From: Bacillota bacterium
GTDB taxonomy: Bacteria > Bacillota > Clostridia > Christensenellales > Aristaeellaceae
DNA: 64,000 nt
Assembly (NCBI GenBank): GCA_023404715.1
Contig: JAEYAR010000152.1
Span: 1 to 64,000 of the forward strand
Direction of reading: 5' to 3'
The notes under the pieces were generated by a model. The model worked only from the letters and a program-made list of their open reading frames with translations. It was not told where the DNA came from and made no database searches. This document shows positions 16,677 through 23,869 of the stretch, in pieces (within the stretch, counting starts at the first letter, position 1; each line of letters opens with the position of its first letter). A program made the translations under genes and the position numbers.

Positions 16677-17620
16677 ATAGAAGGATACGGCGTGGAGCCG
16701 TCTTTACGCTGATTACGCTGAGCATCCTTTTATATCCCGTGCTCGCACATATGGGTGAACCTAAAACCTGGCTTACAGAGATCTATCAGGAGCCGAATTC
16801 GTATTTTTACGACTCGCTGCCGGTGCCTGACGGCGTCTTGCTCTCCGGCTATGTTGTGCGCGAAAAGGGCTTCGACATTGAGGCATACCTCGATCGCTGC
16901 AGGCTATCCAATCGCTTCGACGAGCACGCGCCGATCGATGCGGTCGTGCGCAAATACGATCAGGCGGGCAACCTGGTATGGGAATATAAAGTGGAGCCCG
17001 GCGAGCCTTTGCCGGTCGTCGACTTACAAGTTCCGCTGTTTGATAACGACGTGCTGATCAAATATTGCACCTATCAAAGCTACATCTGCTCTTGGAATGA
17101 TGCCCAATGCTTTATCCTTGACGCAAAAGGGAAGAGGATCGAGCTTCCGGACGCCATCGGCTTTATCGACGGTCATTCTGCCGTATGGAAGACGGATGAC
17201 CGCCTAATCATTCAGCATTATAAGGATAATGGTATGAGCGAGTATCGAAGCTACGTTCATAAGGAGGGCAATCTGGAAAAAGAGTGGCATAGGGAGTATA
17301 TGGCGCTTCGATATTTTCTTGGGAACGATATGGTGGCAATGGACGCGGGATTTGTATTTGTAGGCGGCTATGCCCCTGAGGCGACCGATTTTGCTGCCGC
17401 GGCTTTTATGCTCGATCGGGCGGGGGAGCTGATCTGGAATTCGGTCTATGAGCAGAAAAAGACATTGTTTGACGCCGCAACCGTTACGGCGGACGGGAAT
17501 GTGCTTGCAAGCGGCGTCAAAATTACGCCGGATGTGCCCGAAAAGCCTGATAACCCGCTATTGGTGAAGCTGTCCGCGGATACCGGGGTGGTTTTTGATG
17601 AGACGGGGCCTTCAATATAG
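16673..17620 (+). CDS. Secreted or membrane-anchored protein with beta-propeller-like repeats
   Basis: 315 residues with an N-terminal hydrophobic stretch (about 8-26). The rest is strand-rich and repeats a motif of the type DxxGNLVWEYKV, DAKGKRIELPDAIGF, DRAGELIWNSVY, TADGNVLASGVKI, which is typical of PQQ/WD-like propellers. No catalytic motif seen. The start overlaps the preceding stop (ATGA), so the two are coupled and controlled together. Function unknown; a surface scaffold or sensor is possible. Confidence 0.65.
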   Translation: MNRRIRRGAVFTLITLSILLYPVLAHMGEPKTWLTEIYQEPNSYFYDSLPVPDGVLLSGYVVREKGFDIEAYLDRCRLSNRFDEHAPIDAVVRKYDQAGNLVWEYKVEPGEPLPVVDLQVPLFDNDVLIKYCTYQSYICSWNDAQCFILDAKGKRIELPDAIGFIDGHSAVWKTDDRLIIQHYKDNGMSEYRSYVHKEGNLEKEWHREYMALRYFLGNDMVAMDAGFVFVGGYAPEATDFAAAAFMLDRAGELIWNSVYEQKKTLFDAATVTADGNVLASGVKITPDVPEKPDNPLLVKLSADTGVVFDETGPSI

Positions 17621-17629
17621 AAGTAAATA

Positions 17630-17686
17630 ATGAAAATTAAGTGACTTCAAAGTCAGGCTTTGGAGTCATTACCATTTAATTTTTGA
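17630..17686 (+). terminator. Terminator after the propeller-like gene
   Basis: TGACTTCAAAG (17642-17652) pairs with CTTTGGAGTCA (17658-17668); outer AT-rich arms and a T run follow. Confidence 0.7.
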
Positions 17687-17713
17687 TTTACCTTAATTTT
17701 TAGCTTATTTAAG

Positions 17714-17720
17714 CGTCTAA
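17714..17720 (+). promoter_or_regulatory. Possible ECF -10 element before the second sigma gene
   Basis: CGTCTAA matches the -10 box of the sites at 8874 and 15818, but the matching -35 box is not present at the same distance (CCTTAATTTT there). Weak. Confidence 0.3.
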
Positions 17721-17743
17721 ATGTATAGAAGGAGGTGGCGCAG

Positions 17744-18262
17744 ATGGAAGTTGTCACGGGCCCGGACAACAGTCTCGAAAACCGGCTAGTTTACCTTATG
17801 GAACAATATGAAAAGGACCTTCTGCGAATGTGTTGTGTATACCTGCAGGATTTGTCGCTTGCTGAAGATGCTGTGCAGGAGACCTTTCTAAAGGTCTATA
17901 AAAATCTCAATGATTTTCGTGGCGATTGTAATGAAAAGACTTGGCTGATGCGCATCGCTATTAACACCTGTAAGGACATGCGACGAAGCGCTTGGTTTCG
18001 CTTTGTCGATCGACGAGTGACGCTGGATAGGCTGCCGACGCCGTCTTCTCCAAGTTCTATCGCGAGCATTGAATTGACGATGGAGGTAATGCGGTTACCG
18101 CGAAAACTCATGGAGGTCATCTTACTGTACTATTATCAGGGGATGAAGGTGTCGGAGATTGCTCAAGCTTTGGGAATATCACGGCCCGCTGTTTCCCAGC
18201 GGCTAAAAAAGGCCAGAGGTAAACTGCATGCTGCATTGGAAGGGGGGCGTAAAGGTGAATAA
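17744..18262 (+). CDS. RNA polymerase sigma factor, ECF type (copy 2)
   Basis: 172 residues, the same length as the factor at 8903 and clearly its paralogue (MEVVTGPDNSLENRLVYLME; LLRMCCVYLQDLSLAEDAVQ; TWLMRIAINTCKDMRRSAWF). The region 4 recognition helix differs: ALGISRPAVSQRLKKA here against ALGLPQRTVSSRLKRA in copy 1, so promoter choice may have diverged. The ATG at 17744 follows GAAGGAGGTGG. The DNA is AT-richer than copy 1. The eight-base overlap with the next gene is conserved. Confidence 0.95.
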   Translation: MEVVTGPDNSLENRLVYLMEQYEKDLLRMCCVYLQDLSLAEDAVQETFLKVYKNLNDFRGDCNEKTWLMRIAINTCKDMRRSAWFRFVDRRVTLDRLPTPSSPSSIASIELTMEVMRLPRKLMEVILLYYYQGMKVSEIAQALGISRPAVSQRLKKARGKLHAALEGGRKGE

Positions 18263-19511
18263 CAAGGATTTGCGATCAAATCGCATTCGTTACGCGATCG
18301 ACGAATGCCTATCCGGCGTCGATAAATTGCCTACCCTTCAATATAAGGTATTGCAAAAAACGAGAGGAGATGTAAAAGTGAGAAAGAAGCTGTCTGCAGG
18401 CTTGTGCCTAACTATTATCTTAGTGCTTGCAGCAATGGGCGCTGTTGCAGCTGCGCTGCTATCTGCAAGGGATATTGTCGAAAAACAAGCAATTCCGATG
18501 GCTAGTCAAAGCGCTGGAGATACTTACAGCGTAGAAGAGACGCGAGAGCTTCTTGTCTTGGCTGAAGAAAACGGAATTACGCTATCGGATGAGGCGAAGG
18601 AGAGCATTTCTAGGTATCTGAAGCATGACAAGGGCTATTATAAAGAAGAGATGATCATGGCTTTGGCAAAGGCTGAATTTGGCGATGATCCTACCACGTG
18701 GTCGTTGGAAGAGCAAAAATGGTTTGATGATGTATGCGTAGCAATTGGGGTTATCTCTGAGTCGGAAAAATCCATACCCGAAGGTGGCGAAGAGGCGAAG
18801 TATACTATGATTCAGGCCTCGTCGGACTACATTCGGAAGACTTATGACATAGGTGCACCACTGGATGATCCATCGAAATATAAGATCGGAACGCAATATT
18901 TGAATGGCGACGTTAACGGTGAATATAGCGGTATGTACTGGGCTATTGACTATTCGCCCTTGTATCTTGAAGGTGCGGAATATTGGGTTTATATGCGCGA
19001 AGACGGTACCGTTCTTAGCGACACTAAACGACCGGGTCTTGAGAAAACTTCAACTGTAGATGATGTTTTAAGCACTTATTGTAATGTTTTCGGCTCAGAA
19101 CATAATTGGGATCAAAGCATATTAAGGGCTTTTAAAGAATCAGCTATGAAAACTACAGATACAAATAGTAGAGCATATCTTTGTTTGATGAAAACACATT
19201 ATCCTGATATTCCGGTTAATGCAATCAATAAGGAACAGGCACATATTTTGGCCGCAAAGTATGTGGGGTTCGAAACTCATGCTAATGGACATGTGTTTCT
19301 TATCGACGATAAACCTCATCCTGTATATAAAGTTATGGTTGTACAGAATGGGGTATCCTGGTCTGTCGAAATTGATTGTGTTACGGGCGAGATCAAAAGT
19401 TCTAGATTACTAGACGGCCAGCATAAAAAATGGTGGATGCGAATGGTGCTCTGGGAAGTCTCTGATAATGTAGATAAAATATGGGTTGACAATTCTTTAT
19501 CGGCTGGTTAA
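18255..19511 (+). CDS. Single-pass membrane protein, probable partner of the ECF sigma factor (copy 2)
   Basis: 418 residues from the GTG at 18255, which follows GGAAGGGGGGCG. The N-terminal 60 residues match copy 1: RSNRIRYAIDECLSGVDKL, then VRKKLSAGLCLTI leading into one membrane helix (about 43-65). The ectodomain is shorter and has a PepSY-like segment near 330-345 (INKEQAHILAAKYVGFETHA) and a VYKVMVVQNGVSWSVEIDC strand pair. The conserved cytoplasmic segment is the best candidate for sigma binding. Inferred anti-sigma or sensor role from gene order and topology. Confidence 0.7.
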   Translation: MNNKDLRSNRIRYAIDECLSGVDKLPTLQYKVLQKTRGDVKVRKKLSAGLCLTIILVLAAMGAVAAALLSARDIVEKQAIPMASQSAGDTYSVEETRELLVLAEENGITLSDEAKESISRYLKHDKGYYKEEMIMALAKAEFGDDPTTWSLEEQKWFDDVCVAIGVISESEKSIPEGGEEAKYTMIQASSDYIRKTYDIGAPLDDPSKYKIGTQYLNGDVNGEYSGMYWAIDYSPLYLEGAEYWVYMREDGTVLSDTKRPGLEKTSTVDDVLSTYCNVFGSEHNWDQSILRAFKESAMKTTDTNSRAYLCLMKTHYPDIPVNAINKEQAHILAAKYVGFETHANGHVFLIDDKPHPVYKVMVVQNGVSWSVEIDCVTGEIKSSRLLDGQHKKWWMRMVLWEVSDNVDKIWVDNSLSAG

Positions 19512-19523
19512 TCAGTAAAAATG

Positions 19524-19552
19524 GGGGCTGGATATACCTGCTATCCAGCCCC
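19524..19552 (-). terminator. Terminator between convergent genes
   Basis: GGGGCTGGATA (19524-19534) pairs with TATCCAGCCCC (19542-19552). The T run lies on the minus-strand side, so it mainly ends the SH3 protein transcript. Confidence 0.85.
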
Positions 19553-19562
19553 GCTGATTGGA

Positions 19563-20117
19563 TTAGTTGAAGCAGACCTTGTAAAGATATTCCTTAGTTC
19601 GGTTTCCTGCGACACCATCAGCAGTTAAGTTGTTTGCCCTTTGGAAATCTTTAATAGCAGTAACGGTTTTAGCACCACAGATGCCATCACACGAGAGCGA
19701 GGTGCCAAGGGTTCTATTGAGTGATGCCTGTAGTTCATCACAACCTGCATATTTGGTACTCGTAAGCTTATGATCACGCGTGCCGTACATTTCGATCCAA
19801 AGAGTATCCGATGGAATGCTATTTACCAAGTACTCGCTGGAAATGTACCCATTGTATTCCTGTCTTTTTACAGGATCATAGTAAGTTACGGAAGACCAAC
19901 CATTCGATGTGGAATTTACATAGATCGCTGATCCATAGGTGGCTGTAGCCAGAACTCTGCTACCGGTGCTGGCAGATGCACGAATGTTAACCGTATGACC
20001 GGGCCCATCCGAGACTTTGACATACTTGGTGGTAGTGGCTGCCATAACGGGAATCGCGATGGCGAACAGAGAAACGGCGACTAGCGCCAGGGCAACGAGC
20101 TTCTTTATAAATTTCAT
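19563..20117 (-). CDS. Secreted SH3 plus peptidoglycan-binding domain protein (copy 2)
   Basis: 184 residues: signal peptide (1-26, cleavage near VMAA), an SH3 domain (about 32-97: GHTVNIRASASTGSRVLATA, YNGYISSEYLV) and a peptidoglycan-binding-like domain (about 125-180: DELQASLNRTLGTSLSCDGI, AIKDFQRANNLTADGVAG). Two Cys in the second domain may form a disulfide. It is the paralogue of the gene at 11079, sits in the same convergent position behind sigma and membrane partner, and has a nearly identical promoter and leader. Confidence 0.9.
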   Translation of the reverse strand: MKFIKKLVALALVAVSLFAIAIPVMAATTTKYVKVSDGPGHTVNIRASASTGSRVLATATYGSAIYVNSTSNGWSSVTYYDPVKRQEYNGYISSEYLVNSIPSDTLWIEMYGTRDHKLTSTKYAGCDELQASLNRTLGTSLSCDGICGAKTVTAIKDFQRANNLTADGVAGNRTKEYLYKVCFN

Positions 20118-20210
20118 GGTTATACTCCTTTCAAATTGGGTGCACTTAATAGAACTAAGTGCATCTTAGTTTCTGGTTTTTTATTGGTGTTCAAGTGGTT
20201 GCTCATGGTT

Positions 20211-20272
20211 GAATCCTTGTAGAACATCCATCCTAAGCAGATGGCAGCGGCCAAGCTCGTCTATTCGGATTC
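20211..20272 (-). promoter_or_regulatory. Structured leader element, copy 2
   Basis: The 62 bases differ from copy 1 (11727-11788) at only four positions, all in or beside the inner loop. Outer stem GAATCC/GGATTC is intact. The wider leader up to the promoter is also conserved, including a GCCAAG/CTTGGC hairpin at about 20334-20359. Confidence 0.55.
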
Positions 20273-20367
20273 TGGCCTCAAGATCATCAGTTCAATGGAA
20301 TCTCCCCCTTTTTAGCTTTGGGACGTGTTGTTCGCCAAGCTTTCCGGTTCCCTCTTGGCTTGTCTAT

Positions 20368-20396
20368 ATTGTAAGGCATAAGGGATAAAATGAAAA
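20368..20396 (-). promoter_or_regulatory. Promoter of the SH3 protein gene, copy 2
   Basis: Minus strand TTTTCA (20396-20391), 17 bases, TACAAT (20373-20368), identical to the promoter at 11885-11913. Confidence 0.6.
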
Positions 20397-20476
20397 TTGA
20401 AGTATCCAGGAAGAATTCGGGAAGTTTTGTACCCAAGCATTTTTAAGCCCGTCCTCTACAAGTGGAAAGAAAAAAG

Positions 20477-20510
20477 GCAGGCCGGATTGGCTTCCGGCCT
20501 GCTTTCTATA
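20477..20510. terminator. Hairpin with flanking T runs on both strands
   Basis: GCAGGCCGGA pairs with TCCGGCCTGC around a six-base loop; TTTCTATAT follows on the plus strand and TTTTTT on the minus strand. No known gene ends here, so its purpose may be to isolate the divergent transcripts. Confidence 0.5.
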
Positions 20511-20570
20511 TAAGTGTACGCGCTAAAGGGTAATACGTCGAATGAGGACATATAGAGAATTGCCATTTAA

Positions 20571-20601
20571 TTGACGGGAAATGGAAGTACAATCGTTTAA
20601 T
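20571..20601 (+). promoter_or_regulatory. Putative ECF sigma promoter, copy 3
   Basis: TTGACGGGAA (20571-20580), 13 bases, CGTTTAAT (20594-20601). It has the same spacing as the sites at 8851 and 15795 and matches 7 of 10 and 7 of 8 box positions. It lies 70 bases before the secreted-protein gene at 20672. Confidence 0.5.
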
Positions 20602-20671
20602 AGGCAAGGGGTAATAATCGACGGCTTTGCGCGGGGCGAACGAACAGCCCCTGCGCGCGGAAGGAGAAGCT

Positions 20672-21502
20672 ATGATGCAAAAAATGAAGGTCGTTTTTCA
20701 ACGCATCAAGATCACGGTGGTCGCATTGCTATTGGTATCGTTTGTCCAGCCGTTCATGCTCGCGGCATCGGCGGAGGACGATATCTACCATCAATACATC
20801 CGCAAGCGGGCGGAAATGCTCAAGGCGTTGGGCGATTATCAAACGTGGCCCATTGAGCGCAAGGCTGAGCTCGATCAGGTGCTGATAGACGGGGATTATT
20901 TTGCACGGCTGAGCGATTCGGTCGTCAACGTACGCCCAACGGAGGATGACCTGCCCATGGAGTCTGCAAAGGAAATAGCCGCGGCGGCCATTGCGGAGGA
21001 ATTCGCGGTTGATCAGGCGCTCGTAGAAACCTGGCATGTGGATTATGCTTTTTGGGAGCTGACTTCGGGGCGTCGATGGATGCTTTTGTTTACGGAAGAA
21101 AAAGCCGGGGCGGGGCATACGTACGATGTCTATCGGGTAGAGATTGAATCTCCGTCCGGCGAGGTCGTCGCCTGCTTTCAGGAGGAGCACGGCGCTGGCG
21201 AAGCGATAGGCGGCACTGAGAAGGAACCGGATTATGTGGCCGTTGGAAAAGAAGCGGCCATAGATATAGCCCGAACGTATCTCCGCGAGAATGTGGCAGA
21301 GGCACATCGACTTACGGACGAAATAATTTCCGCTTTTTCGGTTGGCGCCGGTTATGTATCTGAAGGGGACGAGACAGGCTTGTGGCTGGTATCTTTCGTG
21401 CCGTCCGATCCGGTACTGTACGAATACTTTGGTTCAATTTGCATAACCGTATCGGCGGATACCGGCGAAGTCATGGAAATAGACGATTCATCAAACGGCT
21501 GA
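20672..21502 (+). CDS. Secreted PepSY-like protein related to the sigma-partner ectodomains
   Basis: 276 residues from the ATG at 20672 with AAGGAG upstream; the upstream extension to 20627 is unlikely. A signal peptide (about 1-33, ending near AASA) precedes a region like the ectodomains at 9414 and 15924 (YIRKRAEMLKALGDYQTWP, then AKEIAAAAIAEEFAVDQ and KEAAIDIARTYLRENVAE as PepSY-like helices with following strands). The protein lacks a second membrane anchor. Control by the ECF-type motif suggests it belongs to the same stress response. Confidence 0.7.
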   Translation: MMQKMKVVFQRIKITVVALLLVSFVQPFMLAASAEDDIYHQYIRKRAEMLKALGDYQTWPIERKAELDQVLIDGDYFARLSDSVVNVRPTEDDLPMESAKEIAAAAIAEEFAVDQALVETWHVDYAFWELTSGRRWMLLFTEEKAGAGHTYDVYRVEIESPSGEVVACFQEEHGAGEAIGGTEKEPDYVAVGKEAAIDIARTYLRENVAEAHRLTDEIISAFSVGAGYVSEGDETGLWLVSFVPSDPVLYEYFGSICITVSADTGEVMEIDDSSNG

Positions 21503-21570
21503 CGCCCCTTAGGCTGTTCGCGGCATTTTTTGACGATCCGGGGAATCGTCGCCCAATGCGTATCGCCCCC

Positions 21571-21599
21571 TTGACAACGGCACAGACCTGCGCTATACT
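21571..21599 (+). promoter_or_regulatory. Strong sigma-A promoter for the ABC-F gene
   Basis: TTGACA (21571-21576), 17 bases, TATACT (21594-21599). Transcription from about 21606 gives a leader of about 210 bases before the ABC-F start. Confidence 0.8.
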
Positions 21600-21631
21600 C
21601 ACGTTATCAAGATGAGATGGGAGTTGGGAAG

Positions 21632-21652
21632 ATGCGGAAGACTTCTTGCTGA
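21632..21652 (+). CDS. Possible leader peptide MRKTSC
   Basis: Six codons and TGA, about 26 bases from the expected transcription start, with GGGAG 8 bases upstream. Short peptides of this kind precede attenuated antibiotic-resistance genes; an alternative longer frame begins at 21612. No direct proof of translation. Confidence 0.35.
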   Translation: MRKTSC

Positions 21653-21760
21653 TGTGTGGATGCGGCACAGGCGCGGCGAAAGCCGTCCGTTGTGCTGCCC
21701 GCCTGCAGGAAGCGAGCCGCGTTTTCCCAGCCTTTTTGCGCGCGCATGCGCTCTTTCGCG

Positions 21761-21800
21761 GGCCGTGGGAAGCTTTGCTTTCTGCGGCCTGCTTTACTTT
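21761..21800 (+). terminator. Attenuator-like terminator in the ABC-F leader
   Basis: GGCCG (21761-21765) pairs with CGGCC (21785-21789), with AAGC/GCTT inside, followed by TGCTTTACTTTT. It lies directly before the ribosome site of the ABC-F gene, where conditional termination would block expression. Confidence 0.5.
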
Positions 21801-21817
21801 TGAAAGGGTGATGCCAT

Positions 21818-23278
21818 ATGGCGCTGATTGACGTATCCCATCTTACATTTGGCTATGACGGCAGCTTTGAGGACGTGTTCGAGGACGTGTCCTTTCAGAT
21901 CGATACCAGCTGGCGGCTGGGCTTCACGGGCCGCAACGGGCGCGGGAAGACGACCTTCTTGCGACTGCTCATGGGGGCTTACCCCTATCAAGGCACGATT
22001 ACAACGCCCGTGCAATTTGAGTACTTTCCGCTGGAGGCGCCCGACGAGAGCCTTACCACGCTGGAGGTGGCGGAAAGCCTGAACCCGGGTATGGAGCAAT
22101 GGCGCTTTGAGCGAGAACTCGGCCTGCTCAACGTGGACACGGGCGTCCTTTGGCGTCCCTTCGATACCCTTTCGGGCGGCGAGCGCACGAAGGTTATGCT
22201 GGCGCTGCTCTTTCTGCGCGACCACCGTTTTTTGCTCATCGACGAGCCCACCAATCACCTGGATATGCAAGCGCGGGAACAGGTCGCCGCATACCTGCGG
22301 CGCAAGAGCGGCTTCATCCTCGTATCGCATGACCGGGCTTTTTTGGATGCATGCGTAGATCACGTATTGTCCATCAACAAGACGGGCGTTCAGGTGGTAA
22401 GCAGCGATTTTTCGACCTTCATGTACAACAAGGCGCTGCGCGAGCAGTTCGAGCGGAGTGAAAACGAACGCCTGCGGCGCGACATCGGGCGGCTCGCCCA
22501 GGCGGCGCGCGCGACCGCAGGCTGGTCCGACGCGGTGGAAAAGACGAAGAAGTCCGCGGGGGACAGCGGCTATGTCGGCCACAAGTCCGCTAAGATGATG
22601 AAGCGCGCCATGAATGCCGAGACGCGGAAGCTGCGCGCGGTGGAGGAGAAGAAGGGGCTGCTCAAGGACGTCGAGACCGCTGAACCGTTGACCATGCATC
22701 CCGCTGCCTTTCGCCAGAGCAAGATGGTGGAAGCGCTGGACCTGTCCATCGTCTACGACGGGCGGGAGGTGACGCGGGGCGTACGCTTTAGCGTAAACCG
22801 CGGGGAGCGCATCGCGCTCTCGGGCCCCAACGGCTGCGGCAAATCGAGCATATTGAAGCTCATCGCGGGGGAGGCGATCCCCCACGGCGGGACGCTTCGC
22901 GTCGCCAGCGGCCTCATCGTATCCTATGTGCCGCAGGACATGCATTTTCTCACGGGCTCGCTCTACGATTATGCGCGCGCGTGCGGGGTGGACGCTACGC
23001 TGCTGCTGACGACGCTGCGTACGCTGGACTTCTCTCGCGCGCAATTTGAGAAGGACATGCGCGATTTTAGCGCCGGGCAGAAGAAAAAGGTGCTGCTCGC
23101 CCGCAGCCTGTGCGAGGAAGCGCACCTGTTCCTTTGGGACGAGCCGCTCAACTACATCGACCTGTACTCGCGCATGCAGCTGGAGGCGCTGATCCAGGAC
23201 AAGCAGCCTTCGATGCTCTTCGTCGAGCACGACCGGGCGTTTGTAGACGCCGCCGCGACGCAGCGCATCGCGCTGTGA
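21818..23278 (+). CDS. ABC-F family ribosomal protection ATPase, Lsa/CplR-like
   Basis: 486 residues, no membrane helices, two ABC ATPase domains. Walker A sites: GRNGRGKTT near 40 and GPNGCGKSS near 340; signatures LSGGERTK and FSAGQKKKV; Walker B/D-loops LLIDEPTNHLD and LFLWDEPLNYID. The interdomain linker (about 190-300) contains GYVGHKSAKMMKRAMNAETR, a hallmark of the Lsa/Vga-type proteins that dislodge lincosamides, streptogramin A and pleuromutilins from the ribosome. The attenuator-like leader supports antibiotic-induced expression. The exact drug range cannot be read from the sequence. Confidence 0.85.
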   Translation: MALIDVSHLTFGYDGSFEDVFEDVSFQIDTSWRLGFTGRNGRGKTTFLRLLMGAYPYQGTITTPVQFEYFPLEAPDESLTTLEVAESLNPGMEQWRFERELGLLNVDTGVLWRPFDTLSGGERTKVMLALLFLRDHRFLLIDEPTNHLDMQAREQVAAYLRRKSGFILVSHDRAFLDACVDHVLSINKTGVQVVSSDFSTFMYNKALREQFERSENERLRRDIGRLAQAARATAGWSDAVEKTKKSAGDSGYVGHKSAKMMKRAMNAETRKLRAVEEKKGLLKDVETAEPLTMHPAAFRQSKMVEALDLSIVYDGREVTRGVRFSVNRGERIALSGPNGCGKSSILKLIAGEAIPHGGTLRVASGLIVSYVPQDMHFLTGSLYDYARACGVDATLLLTTLRTLDFSRAQFEKDMRDFSAGQKKKVLLARSLCEEAHLFLWDEPLNYIDLYSRMQLEALIQDKQPSMLFVEHDRAFVDAAATQRIAL

Positions 23279-23338
23279 GACGGGGCAGCGGTTTGAGCGC
23301 GGTTGCATGGCCGGTATGACCTGGGCGGCTCGCCTCTA

Positions 23339-23641
23339 TCAAAAAACGCAGACGCCCAGGAGCCCCAGCGCGGCGAAAAGCTGCGCGCAGTCGCGGAAGC
23401 CTTGGATATAACACGCCTCCGACTCCAGGTCTGAGAGGTCGTCGTCGTCCTCGTAGTGGTTGAGAATAAACCGGCGGTTTTCCTCGCTGAGCCCATCAAG
23501 CAATGTACGCACCTTGGCTTCGTTATCGCTTTGCCGTTGCTGAATTTGCTGATAATGCGCGTCTTTCGCCAAGGAATCAAAGGCGACTTCCTGACGCTCA
23601 AAGATATAAGATCGATAGGCTTTGAGATCTTCTTTGGTCAT
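23339..23641 (-). CDS. Hypothetical helical protein
   Basis: 100 residues, mostly helix with many Gln, Asp and Glu (LAKDAHYQQIQQRQSDNEAK, HYEDDDDLSDLESEACYIQG) and a hydrophobic C-terminal tail (AQLFAALGLLGVCVF). No family recognised. AAAGGGG precedes the ATG. Its start and ribosome site lie inside the 60-bp repeat at 23638-23697, which recurs at 24103 without the rest of this gene. Confidence 0.55.
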   Translation of the reverse strand: MTKEDLKAYRSYIFERQEVAFDSLAKDAHYQQIQQRQSDNEAKVRTLLDGLSEENRRFILNHYEDDDDLSDLESEACYIQGFRDCAQLFAALGLLGVCVF

Positions 23642-23697
23642 GGCAAACAGACCCCTTTCGTTTTCTTGTGAGGGAGCGGATGCGTGTGGTATACTAT
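23638..23697 (+). repeat. 60-bp promoter-bearing direct repeat, copy 1
   Basis: Differs from 24103-24162 at one base. It includes an extended -10 TGGTATACT (23687-23695) on the plus strand, reading toward the first ribbon-helix-helix gene, and the start codon of the minus-strand gene. Confidence 0.85.
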
Positions 23698-23784
23698 ATG
23701 ATATGCTTCAGGCATGCTGGACGCCCAATAGGATCGCTTTTCTTTCGAGTATTGCGTGGAATCATTTTCGGCGATAGATTGATT

Positions 23785-23804
23785 ATACACATGTACTGGT
23801 GTAT
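23785..23804. promoter_or_regulatory. Operator-like palindrome O1a, GTAC centre
   Basis: ATACAC-N8-GTGTAT, with GTAC in the middle. A second, inverted partial copy (ACATGTAC followed by GTG) lies 44 bases downstream at 23831-23850. Both precede the first ribbon-helix-helix gene, a usual place for self-repression sites. Confidence 0.5.
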
Positions 23805-23830
23805 TTGCAACTGGCAATAGCGCCAAACAA

Positions 23831-23850
23831 GCACACGTACATGTATGCGC
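23831..23850. promoter_or_regulatory. Operator-like site O1b
   Basis: On the minus strand reads GCATACATGTACGTGTGC, sharing ACATGTAC and GTG with the site at 23785. Centre-to-centre distance is 44 bases, close to four helical turns. Confidence 0.4.
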
Positions 23851-23869
23851 TGCATAGAGGAGAAGGATT

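Noticed and set aside
21794..23308. Long minus-strand frame of 504 codons
   Set aside because: It lies fully opposite the ABC-F gene, has no domain features or ribosome site and is rich in Arg, His and Gln, as expected for an antisense shadow in GC-rich DNA.
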